Positions 1-6,412 are shown, counted from the stretch's first letter. The stretch: DNA of 6,428 bases from CAYQDF01 sp964416175 (GCA_964416175.1 CAYQDF010000159.1:1-6428), one strand, 5' to 3'. Numbers and translations are program-made. Notes: generated by a model from the letters alone, not told the origin.

Positions 1-143
1 GGGGTATTGCAGTAGCGCAAGTCGTTGACCGCACCTGCTCTGCGTGCGGTTCAACATTAAGTTCAGCGCTGCGTAACTCCGCTCAACTGCCAAACCAGAT
101 CACGCGCTGCTCCACATGTAACCGCATTCTTTACGCCGGCTGA
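1..143 (+). CDS. C4-type zinc-ribbon protein (COG1579-like), C-terminal fragment
   Basis: This is the last 46 codons of a gene cut by the left edge; codons run in frame from base 3 to a TGA at 141-143. The fragment has two CxxC pairs 21 residues apart: C12/C15 in RTCSACG and C36/C39 in RCSTCNRILY. That spacing and the near-terminal RILY match the C-terminal zinc ribbon of the COG1579 family, whose members are usually around 240 residues with a long N-terminal coiled-coil hairpin, here outside the window. The four cysteines would bind one zinc ion. Family function is poorly defined; nucleic-acid binding or a scaffold role has been suggested. The stop lies 2 bases before the NACHT gene's ATG, so the two are probably co-transcribed. 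The family call is fairly secure from the motif; the role is not. Confidence 0.75.
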   Translation, partial: GIAVAQVVDRTCSACGSTLSSALRNSAQLPNQITRCSTCNRILYAG

Positions 144-145
144 AA

Positions 146-2644
146 ATGACGGGCCTGCTCCGCAACATTCCGATCGATCAATTTTCCTTTTGGGTCGGCT
201 TTACCGCTGGAATCCTCTTCTTGCTTCTTGTCAGGCGGATGTTGCCATCTCTTCGGCAGACTTTGAAGGAAAACGCAATTCGATTGAGAGAAGCGTCTTC
301 CGGCAGAATATCTCACCTAAAGAACAGGTATCTTTCTGAACTTCACCATTACGTTCAGCAGCTGCACCTCGCTTCACCACTTTTTTCTTTGAACGAGATC
401 CTGATCGAACCTCGCTTGCAGGAACCGCCTCCCGAGTTCGCAGGGCAAGAAGATGATCGACTGTTGGATGCAGTCAGCCAGACGCTGCCATTCACGCCAG
501 ACTCGCCAAATCTTGCCGCGTGGTACTCAGCGCGTACGATCAGCCTGGCGGAAGCTCTGAGCGGTGGAGCGAACCTGATCCTCATCGGTCATCCCGGGAG
601 CGGAAAAACTGTCTCCCTGGCGCATCTTGCCAGCCAGATCATTATGCGCGATCCAAAAGCGCAGCANNNNNNNNNNCACCTATCGGATCTCCTCCCTGTA
701 TTCATCCACGTGTCCGATCTGCTTCCCGGTGCGAAATCTTCGGATTCACTTCCTGCCAACCTTTGGAACGCAATTCACTTCTATCTCCCATCCTTGAATG
801 AGGGACAGGTGCTGTCCCTCATTGGTCAATCTTTTGAGGGAGGGAAACTACTTTTCTTGGTAGACGGTCTCGACGAGGCTCCCCCGGGATTCCACCAGGA
901 GGTGATTACTTTTCTGAAAGCGCTTCGAGAACAATATCCGTCAAGCCGGCTGGTGGTTTCGGCCGCGCCAACACATCTCAACGGCTTATTTAAACTCGGG
1001 TTGTTACCGGTCTTCATGGCAGCCTGGGGATCTAAAGAAATCGGTCAGTTTATCGAAAAATGGGGTAATCTTTGGTCACGCCACATTATCCCCTCTTTAC
1101 CTGATGATGGATTCAATCCAGATCCTTTATTGCTGAAGACATGGCTCTCTGACTCTAACAATTTCAATACCCCGCTGGAAACTACCTTGAAAATCTGGGG
1201 AGGATTCGCCGGGGATACGATAGGTGCTCGACCAACGGATTTTATTGAAGGGTATCTACGCAGAGCACTGGTCAGGATGCCCAAAGCCAGGGAAGCTCTT
1301 GAAGAACTCGCTCTCCAGCTTATCGCGCAGCAGAAGATCGCCGCTTCACCACGAGATTTGCGAGGCTGGGAGGGTGTGACAACTGGTGATAGTCGCAAGG
1401 ATAAGGCATCACAAAGGTTCAGACAGAAACGCAAACGCTCGTTGCGGTCATTGCCCGGTATCTTTCCCGGGATTCAGGAACACGGCCTGATCCTCGAAAG
1501 GGTGGGAGGGCGAATATCCTTCAACCATCCGGTCATTACCGGCTACCTGGCTGCCTGTGCCCTGATGGAAACCCCGGTGCTCCACTTCTTGAGTCATCAA
1601 CCCGAATGGACGGGAAAAACCCTGACTTCGATGTTTCTCTCCGCTTTGAGTGAGGCGGCCGCAGAAGCAGAGGACTATCTCGCCAGAACTCCAGACCTCC
1701 TGGAATGGAACCTGCTCCACGTGGGTCGATGGCTCCGCATATCATCAAGCGATGGGGCATGGCGAACGAAAGTGCTTCGTTCTCTTGCCAGAGCGTTGCA
1801 GTCAGAGGGCAAGCCGATAGGACTGCGAACCCGTCTGTTAACAGCATTGCTTGAATCCAGGGATTCAGGGACTGGTGTGTTAATTCGTGGGCTACTCACA
1901 TCACCTCACAGTGATATCCGCCGGGTCGCAGCCCTTGGTCTGGGCGTTCTCCGTGATTATTCTTCGATACCTCCCCTGACCAGGACCCTTGAAGACCCAG
2001 ATCCTGCGGTGGCGAAAGCTGCCGCTCTGGCGCTTGTTTCCATTGGCACAAAGACAGCCCTGGAACCACTTGCTTCCATGCTGCTCCATGGCAGCGATGT
2101 TCAACGCAGGTTCGTTGCTGAATCGCTCGCGTATAACCAGGAAGAAGGATTTCCAATGTTGAAAGAGGGCAGTGAAATGGAAGATCTTCTGGTCCGCAGA
2201 GCAGTCGTCTACGGTTTGGCCCAGGTGCGCCAATCCTGGGCAGATCAAATCCTGGAGAAACTCGCCATGGAAGATAAGCAGTGGGTCGTCCGTGCAGCTG
2301 CCACACATGTGCTTGAGCTCAAAGCACATTTCGCTCCAAATACCCCTGTGCCCTTACCTCCACTTAACGAGGCGGTCTGGTTGATAAGATTCGCAAGCCA
2401 GCGCGGAATGGGTGTGGCTCCAGGTAAACCTTCTCAAGCACTCCTGCTGAAGGTTCTCAAAGAAGGAGAACCTGATGAAAAAATCGCCGCTTTAGATTAT
2501 CTAAAATATTCAAACCACCCCGAGGCCCTGCCGGAGGTCATGTCCATTTATTTGACCACAAATGCTGGCTTGAAACAGGCTGCCTATGAGACTCTCTGGT
2601 TTTATGCCGCATCCGGACATGAGTTACTAGAGCTGATCCATTAA
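146..2644 (+). CDS. Membrane-anchored NACHT-type STAND NTPase with C-terminal HEAT-like repeats
   Basis: The protein is 832 residues. One hydrophobic segment at about 14-30, followed by RR, suggests a membrane anchor with the rest in the cytosol. Residues 35-75 are a charged helical stretch. The NTPase has Walker A GHPGSGKT at 148-155 and Walker B LLFLVDGLDEA at 235-245, the acidic DGLDE form typical of NACHT domains. The usual TSR after the next strand is SAAP (272-275), so that arginine is missing. A Lys/Arg-rich stretch lies at 417-435. SFNHPVITGYLAA (458-470) resembles the F.H...EYLAA end of the NACHT winged-helix region. From about 576 to 825 come roughly five to seven HEAT-like helical pairs, likely a ligand- or protein-binding surface. 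The ATG is the first in-frame start after a TAA at 119-121; no good Shine-Dalgarno is seen, so coupling to the upstream zinc-ribbon gene is likely. Ten Ns interrupt codons 174-177. STAND NTPases serve in signalling, regulation or phage defence; which applies is not visible here. Confidence 0.85.
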   Translation: MTGLLRNIPIDQFSFWVGFTAGILFLLLVRRMLPSLRQTLKENAIRLREASSGRISHLKNRYLSELHHYVQQLHLASPLFSLNEILIEPRLQEPPPEFAGQEDDRLLDAVSQTLPFTPDSPNLAAWYSARTISLAEALSGGANLILIGHPGSGKTVSLAHLASQIIMRDPKAQXXXXHLSDLLPVFIHVSDLLPGAKSSDSLPANLWNAIHFYLPSLNEGQVLSLIGQSFEGGKLLFLVDGLDEAPPGFHQEVITFLKALREQYPSSRLVVSAAPTHLNGLFKLGLLPVFMAAWGSKEIGQFIEKWGNLWSRHIIPSLPDDGFNPDPLLLKTWLSDSNNFNTPLETTLKIWGGFAGDTIGARPTDFIEGYLRRALVRMPKAREALEELALQLIAQQKIAASPRDLRGWEGVTTGDSRKDKASQRFRQKRKRSLRSLPGIFPGIQEHGLILERVGGRISFNHPVITGYLAACALMETPVLHFLSHQPEWTGKTLTSMFLSALSEAAAEAEDYLARTPDLLEWNLLHVGRWLRISSSDGAWRTKVLRSLARALQSEGKPIGLRTRLLTALLESRDSGTGVLIRGLLTSPHSDIRRVAALGLGVLRDYSSIPPLTRTLEDPDPAVAKAAALALVSIGTKTALEPLASMLLHGSDVQRRFVAESLAYNQEEGFPMLKEGSEMEDLLVRRAVVYGLAQVRQSWADQILEKLAMEDKQWVVRAAATHVLELKAHFAPNTPVPLPPLNEAVWLIRFASQRGMGVAPGKPSQALLLKVLKEGEPDEKIAALDYLKYSNHPEALPEVMSIYLTTNAGLKQAAYETLWFYAASGHELLELIH
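667..676. other. Assembly gap (10 Ns) inside the NACHT gene
   Basis: Ten unknown bases fall between Walker A and the following strand (LLPVFIHV) of the NACHT domain. The reading frame is the same on both sides. The distance from Walker A to that strand looks normal for a NACHT domain, so the real gap is probably close to the drawn size and the gene is probably intact. The true length cannot be known from this sequence. Confidence 0.97.
1871..2620 (+). other. HEAT-like repeat region of the NACHT protein
   Basis: Residues 576-825 form repeated helix pairs of about 30 residues. The clearest units start near residues 577 (HSDIRRVAALGLGVL), 607 (DPAVAKAAALALVSIG), 638, 681 (LVRRAVVYGLAQV) and 699 (QWVVRAAATHVLEL). 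Weaker ones start near 766 and 794. Each carries the D..VR..AA..L pattern of HEAT/PBS-lyase repeats. The units are diverged in sequence, so this is an old protein repeat and not a recent DNA duplication. Confidence 0.7.
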
Positions 2645-2657
2645 TCTATACGCAAAT

Positions 2658-2689
2658 TGGAGATCTGGATCGCCTGGGTGAAGACTCCA
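2658..2689. terminator. Imperfect inverted repeat between convergent genes, possible weak terminator
   Basis: The 45-base space between the two convergent units holds a stem: TGGAG (2658-2662), a bulged A, then TCT (2664-2666), pairing with AGA (2682-2684) and CTCCA (2685-2689), around a 15-base loop. It sits where a bidirectional terminator would be expected. The stem is short, the loop is large, and there is no clear run of T after it on the + strand, with only a weak one on the - strand. It may be chance. Confidence 0.25.
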
Positions 2690-3004
2690 TTACCCTGCAA
2701 TCTGTTTCAGGATCTTTTCCTCTGCTGTTTGGCTGTCCATCCCCAAAATCGACACGATCTTATCCCTCCCCTGTCCCCCGGCGACGATCTCTATATTTGA
2801 TTCCGGGATACCTAGCACTCCCGCAAGGAAACGGATCAGCGCAAGGTTGGCTTTTCCATCGACCGGTGGTGCGGTCAATCGAATCTTGATCCTCCCGTCC
2901 TTCATAACTTCAACAATTTCGTTCTTGCTCGACCTTGGCATGACGCGCACTGCAAGGGCAGACCCGTGGCGACCATCTTTGAAATTGCGCTCTCGGATTT
3001 CCAT
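2690..3004 (-). CDS. yggU: DUF167 (YggU) family protein
   Basis: This small protein of 104 residues is close to the usual length of about 100 for DUF167. Recognisable family features are the strand VRVMPRSSKNEI, then GRIKIRLTAPPVDGKAN with the conserved PPVDGKAN motif, then a helix (LIRFLAGVLGI), IEIVAGGQGRDKIV matching the usual S...I..G..sR.K.v, and a final helix. The molecular function of the family is unknown, though structures exist; no catalytic residue can be named. The ATG at 3004-3002 overlaps the yggT stop as TGATG, so translation probably restarts there. A TTG one codon upstream (3007) is a less likely start. It is the last gene of the - strand operon. Family assignment is secure. 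Confidence 0.93.
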   Translation of the reverse strand: MEIRERNFKDGRHGSALAVRVMPRSSKNEIVEVMKDGRIKIRLTAPPVDGKANLALIRFLAGVLGIPESNIEIVAGGQGRDKIVSILGMDSQTAEEKILKQIAG

Positions 3005-3306
3005 CAAGAACCAGCCAGGGAGATCAGAACCCGAACCAGGATATATTCCAGGATCTGGATCAACAAGATTGCCACGATGGGACTGAAATCCAGAATGCCT
3101 GTTTGGGGGAGCATTCTTCTGATTGGATTCAGAATCGGATTGACGATTCGGTCTACTGCAACACGCACCGGATGGTATTGATCCATAAAGTACGACATCA
3201 CGACCTTGGCGATAATCAAGAGGCTGAGAGCGCTCGATAATAAGTTTATGAACCTGATGATAGCGGCAAGCATAGCTCTCTCGATGGATTCAAGATACCC
3301 TTTCAC
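3004..3306 (-). CDS. yggT: YggT/YlmG family small membrane protein
   Basis: Up to 100 residues with two hydrophobic segments, about 13-37 and 72-95. Between them is the family signature: IVNPILNPIRRMLPQ then GILDFSPIVAILLIQ. YggT/YlmG proteins are integral membrane proteins of uncertain function, tied to cell division and membrane or thylakoid organisation in bacteria and plastids, and to osmotic stress tolerance in E. coli. The limit given is the longest reading, from a GTG at 3306 that overlaps the end of yggS by 17 bases. An ATG at 3273 would give 89 residues, starts just before the first membrane segment, has GAGAG upstream and avoids the overlap; it is at least as likely. The stop overlaps the DUF167 start by one base. 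Family call secure, start uncertain. Confidence 0.92.
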   Translation of the reverse strand: MKGYLESIERAMLAAIIRFINLLSSALSLLIIAKVVMSYFMDQYHPVRVAVDRIVNPILNPIRRMLPQTGILDFSPIVAILLIQILEYILVRVLISLAGS

Positions 3307-4036
3307 CCAGAATTGCTGTCCCGATCCTTACCATCGTAGCCCCCTCTTGAATTGCTATCTGGTAATCAGCGCTCATTCCCATGGATAACTCCCTTAAATC
3401 GAGCTGAGGATACCACGAAACAAGGAAATCACGCAATCGACGCAGGCGCAAGAAATACGGTCGCGAATCTTCCGGTTCGACGGAAAACGGCGGTATCGTC
3501 ATCAGCCCTTTTATCTCCAGATGCTCCAGCTCGAGGAGGGGGCTGATTTCGTCCCCCAAATTACTCCAGCGACTCTCATCCCATGCCTGCCAGCCAAATT
3601 TACTCGCTTCCCCGCTCACATTGCATTCTAGAAGTACGGATAGACGACGACCTCTTTCGGCTGCGTGCTGATTCAGCCGTCTGGCGATCTTAACGCTGTC
3701 TACAGAATGCACCCAATGAAAATTCTCACATACTGCCCGGCTCTTTCGACTCTGGATGTGACCAATCATATGCCATTCCAGGTCTTCCTGCCTCTCGAGT
3801 GCAGACATTTTTGCCAGTGCTTCTTCCACGTAGTTTTCCCCTAAACTATGTGCTCCAGCCTGGACTACGGCAAGCACTCGTTCCAATGGTTGTCCTTTCG
3901 TAACGACTACCAACCGAATATCTTCTGGATTCCGGTCAACCGATTCTGCGATCTGGATGATGGATGCGACCACCTGCCGATAATTCTCCTTGATTTGGTT
4001 CACCTTGACCGTTGAAGATTCGTTGTTGGTGTTCAT
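3290..4036 (-). CDS. yggS: YggS/PLPBP family pyridoxal phosphate homeostasis protein
   Basis: A 248-residue single-domain protein with the alanine-racemase N-terminal TIM-barrel fold, a little longer than the usual 225-235. The PLP-binding lysine is K47 in LVVVTKGQP. Other family motifs are LGENYVEEA (65-73), WHMIGHIQSRK (88-98), VHSVDS (109-114), ECNVSGEASKFG (137-148), GLMTIPP (177-183) and the phosphate-binding end LSMGMSADYQIAIQEG and VRIGTAILG (217-244). Members have no known enzymatic activity; they bind PLP in the cytosol and keep vitamin B6 and amino- and keto-acid pools balanced. The family is the ylmE of Gram-positive clusters. It starts at an ATG 33 bases after the pgeF stop, the only real gap in the operon, with no strong Shine-Dalgarno in it. 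Confidence 0.96.
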   Translation of the reverse strand: MNTNNESSTVKVNQIKENYRQVVASIIQIAESVDRNPEDIRLVVVTKGQPLERVLAVVQAGAHSLGENYVEEALAKMSALERQEDLEWHMIGHIQSRKSRAVCENFHWVHSVDSVKIARRLNQHAAERGRRLSVLLECNVSGEASKFGWQAWDESRWSNLGDEISPLLELEHLEIKGLMTIPPFSVEPEDSRPYFLRLRRLRDFLVSWYPQLDLRELSMGMSADYQIAIQEGATMVRIGTAILGERVS

Positions 4037-4069
4037 GGCTCATCGGCAATTTATTGAAGGACAGGTCGG

Positions 4070-4855
4070 TTAATTTCCGAGAGTGATCAAGACTCCAAAC
4101 CTGCCTGTTTTTCCGAATTCCCCACGATGGGAGTACCAATCGTCAAGGTTGCATGCTGTGCAGATTCCCGGGTTCTCAATGGACTTGACACCAGCTTTTT
4201 CGAGAAGTAGCTGGTTGGCAGACCATAGATCAAGAAGATACTCGCCATCCTGCTCAGCGATCAAGCTGAAGGCGTCCTCTCCGAAGGTCTTGCGGACAAG
4301 CTCAACGACTTCTGGTCCGACCGGGTAATGGTGTTGAGCAATCGAAGGTCCGATCGCGGCGAGGACATTGCTCGTTTTCGAGCCATAGGCTGCCCGCATT
4401 TCTTTGAGCGCTTCAGCGACTACGCCCCTGACGGTCCCAACCCAACCGGCATGCACCAGTCCAACGACTTTTTTGACAGGATCAGCCAGCAGCACGGGAA
4501 CGCAATCACCAAACCTCATGAACAAGGTCACTTCTTCACGGTCCGTCAGGATGGCATCCGCTCTCTTATGTCGGACATTGGCTGGACGGCTACCGCTGGT
4601 ACAGATCACATCCGCGCTGTGAACTTGCCATACATCGTAGACAGATTCCGGCTTTCGATCCAGAGTCTGGAATGCCCGAACCCGGTTTTGGTACACTCTT
4701 AGCGGATCATCACCTCGCAGCCCACCCACGTTCAACGAAGACCACGGATCGGGACTCACGCCACCTCTCCTGGTGAAAACAGCATGTCTTATATGAGCAA
4801 AATCCAGGGAATCGAATGTGTAGTAACGGATGGAATCAGGCTGGTGGAAGGGCAT
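4070..4855 (-). CDS. pgeF: PgeF/YfiH (YlmD) multicopper-oxidase-like laccase-domain protein
   Basis: From the chosen ATG at 4855 the protein is 261 residues, normal for the family. Motifs in order are VFTRRGGVS and PWSSLNVGG, WQVHSADV, MRFGDCVPVLLAD, VHAGWVGTV, AAIGPSIAQHHYPVG, then GICTACNLDDWYSHR near the end. The metal-binding set is intact: His in WQVH, Cys in GDCVP, His in HAGW. HAGW is followed by Val, where many members have Arg. E. coli PgeF prevents L-Ser-for-L-Ala misincorporation in the peptidoglycan stem; related proteins, including human FAMIN/LACC1, have purine nucleoside phosphorylase and adenosine deaminase activity. An ATG 18 codons upstream (4909) would overlap the previous gene by 74 bases and add a basic leader not seen in the family, so it was not used. 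The chosen start still overlaps that gene by 20 bases. Confidence 0.93.
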   Translation of the reverse strand: MPFHQPDSIRYYTFDSLDFAHIRHAVFTRRGGVSPDPWSSLNVGGLRGDDPLRVYQNRVRAFQTLDRKPESVYDVWQVHSADVICTSGSRPANVRHKRADAILTDREEVTLFMRFGDCVPVLLADPVKKVVGLVHAGWVGTVRGVVAEALKEMRAAYGSKTSNVLAAIGPSIAQHHYPVGPEVVELVRKTFGEDAFSLIAEQDGEYLLDLWSANQLLLEKAGVKSIENPGICTACNLDDWYSHRGEFGKTGRFGVLITLGN

Positions 4856-5855
4856 CAGATTTCTTTTCCGCGGCTGGGAGGGGTTTCGAGAGCTTAAGTT
4901 TCGTTTCATAATGGCGACGAATATCGACCATTGTTTCTTCTACCAGCGGAAATCCGAACCAGGCAGTCGTGAAGCCGAATAAGAAACCAGTGAAAGTGCG
5001 GAGTATGGGAGTGCTTTCCCGATAAGTTAAGAGATCAAAGGGCGGCTGACTGAACAACTGCGAGAAACCATCCAATGCTATCGGGAATATCCCAATTAGA
5101 AGCCAAAGATACCACGGGATTGGTTTAATTTTCTTATCTGTGATACTGAACACCAACCCGAAAAGTAATATTCCCCCATAGATGGCAACATCTCGCTGGC
5201 AAAGAGCGACTTTGTAGCCGACCTCGGGATTGCCAATGAATTCCCTCGCAGCCAGCTGGTCCTCCTCACTTAAACCGGTTATAACGCTGTACGGGATCAA
5301 TCCTTCAACGCCAGCCCTCTGTCGTGGATAAGCTGGCTGTTCGCCAAACAAGAACCACGACCGGAATGCCAGCTGATGGCAGACAGCCCCATAGACCCGG
5401 TAGATCAAACCTCCTGCACCTGTTGCTCCCGAGACCATTAACACCGGCGCGAGAAAAGGGAGCCCTACGTAGAGAAGGACCAATGCATTGAGGACAGTCA
5501 TATACCGCCTGGATAACCAGAAAGAAAATCGGTCGGCTCGGGTGATGCTCAGCGGCGATGTAAGAAGAGCGCCGGTCTCGATCGATTGGGAAATCGATTG
5601 GATCTGGGTTTCTCGCTGCACGGCAGCTTTTAGCGTAATTTCCAGGATTTGTGAATCGAAGGGCGCATGCAGGGTGTATGGTCCAACTTCGATGACCGGG
5701 ATTGCTTCACCATATTTCCTCTTTAATTCCTGGTCCCCGTCTATGTTCACGAGGATCAACTCATGCGGGATTTTTGCCTGTAATACCTTGAGATCTGATA
5801 ACGCGGTATCACATAAATGGCAGTCTTCCCGGTGGTAGAATGTTACCGTAATCAT
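4836..5855 (-). CDS. Glutaredoxin-like domain fused to DUF2085 membrane protein
   Basis: A 339-residue two-part protein. Residues 1-78 are a glutaredoxin/DUF836-like thioredoxin fold: TVTFYHREDCHLCD with C12/C15 as the active CxxC, and AIPVIEV with P53 in the cis-proline position. There is no signal peptide, so this domain should be cytosolic. After a polar linker (80-115) comes a DUF2085 domain: membrane segments near 120-142, 221-238, 247-264 and 285-303, with YGAVCHQLAFRSWFLFG (155-171), GYKVALCQRDVAIYGG (213-228), PIALDGFSQL (258-267) and RTFTGFLFG. The only cysteines are C12, C15, C159 and C219. DUF2085 function is unknown. The spacing between CHQ and CQRD is longer than in short DUF2085 proteins. 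The ATG overlaps the thioredoxin gene's stop as ATGA, with AGGG just upstream. Domain calls are good; joint function is inferred to be thiol redox chemistry. Confidence 0.88.
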   Translation of the reverse strand: MITVTFYHREDCHLCDTALSDLKVLQAKIPHELILVNIDGDQELKRKYGEAIPVIEVGPYTLHAPFDSQILEITLKAAVQRETQIQSISQSIETGALLTSPLSITRADRFSFWLSRRYMTVLNALVLLYVGLPFLAPVLMVSGATGAGGLIYRVYGAVCHQLAFRSWFLFGEQPAYPRQRAGVEGLIPYSVITGLSEEDQLAAREFIGNPEVGYKVALCQRDVAIYGGILLFGLVFSITDKKIKPIPWYLWLLIGIFPIALDGFSQLFSQPPFDLLTYRESTPILRTFTGFLFGFTTAWFGFPLVEETMVDIRRHYETKLKLSKPLPAAEKKSDALPPA

Positions 5856-6412
5856 TGACCCTGGCCAACCTTACCCAGATATTTGTCCAACTGACTTTCA
5901 GTTAACAATCCAATGTGTTGTATCCGGACAATCCCGGTTTGATCGATAAGATACGAAGTTGGATAGCCTCTGACGCGATAAAGGTCCTGGACTCTCCCAC
6001 CGGGATCGAGTAGTACAGGGAAACTCAATTCCAGGTCATTGATAAAATTCTGAACGATCTCCTGCGGCTCATCGAAATTGATCGCCAATACTTCGAAATG
6101 CTCTTTTTCTTTTAAGTAGCGAGCATTCAAGACTGGCATCTCCGACCGGCAGGGAAGGCACCAGGTTGCCCAAAAATTCAACAGGACTACTTTCCCCTTC
6201 CTCTCGCTCAGACGGACCTGGCTACCGGTCAGATCGTTGAGCTCAAAATCTGGTGCTGTTGATCCTATAACAGGAGCGGTTTCTATAGATCTGCCAGAGA
6301 TGCTGCCGTCGTAACTCAGGAACGGTGTTCCAATTCTAAGAAATACCAGGGACCCAATCCCAATCCCTGCGAGAAGCCCCGCCGCTAAGACGAATACATC
6401 TTTTCTACCCAT
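5852..6412 (-). CDS. Membrane-anchored TlpA/ResA-like thiol-disulfide oxidoreductase
   Basis: A 186-residue protein from the ATG at 6412. An N-terminal hydrophobic stretch (about 6-27) after MGRKD is an uncleaved signal anchor, placing the rest outside the membrane. The redoxin domain follows: GSTAPDFELNDLTG, the strand KVVLLNFWATWCLPCRSEMP with the CLPC active site (C85/C88 from this start), VLAINFDEP, SFPVLLDPGG, and VRGYPTSYLID with the cis-proline. These are the features of TlpA/ResA/AhpC-TSA thioredoxins, which reduce or exchange disulfides in exported proteins, including apocytochromes during cytochrome c maturation. The substrate is not shown here. A TTG three codons upstream (6421) is possible, but the ATG has GGAAG just before it. 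It is the first operon gene in view; others may lie upstream. The stop overlaps the next start by four bases. Confidence 0.92.
   Translation of the reverse strand: MGRKDVFVLAAGLLAGIGIGSLVFLRIGTPFLSYDGSISGRSIETAPVIGSTAPDFELNDLTGSQVRLSERKGKVVLLNFWATWCLPCRSEMPVLNARYLKEKEHFEVLAINFDEPQEIVQNFINDLELSFPVLLDPGGRVQDLYRVRGYPTSYLIDQTGIVRIQHIGLLTESQLDKYLGKVGQGQ
5859..5862 (-). promoter_or_regulatory. Ribosome binding site AGGG for the glutaredoxin-DUF2085 gene
   Basis: AGGG lies three bases before the ATG at 5855, within the last codons of the thioredoxin gene. With the ATGA overlap it fixes this start and suggests coupled translation. Confidence 0.45.

Noticed and set aside
667..676. Possible frameshift or pseudogene in the NACHT gene at the Ns
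   Set aside because: The frame is the same on both sides and the distance between the flanking motifs is normal for a NACHT domain.
1045..1434. 129-codon open frame on the - strand inside the NACHT gene
   Set aside because: It is antisense to well-conserved NACHT coding sequence and its translation has no recognisable domain.
1896..2329. Two overlapping - strand frames of 136 and 142 codons opposite the HEAT region
   Set aside because: They overlap each other in different frames, match no family, and lie opposite clear HEAT repeats.
146..2644. Calling the NACHT gene a phage-defence system outright
   Set aside because: The domains fit, but no defence gene or mobile element is near and the surrounding genes are housekeeping.
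3005..3007. TTG start for the DUF167 gene
   Set aside because: The next codon is an ATG that forms a TGATG overlap with the yggT stop, a common coupling arrangement.
4328..4702. 124-codon + strand frame inside pgeF
   Set aside because: It is antisense to conserved pgeF motifs and its translation is low-complexity without a domain.
4856..4909. Upstream ATG giving pgeF 18 more residues
   Set aside because: It would overlap the DUF2085 gene by 74 bases, adds a basic leader not typical of the family and has no Shine-Dalgarno.
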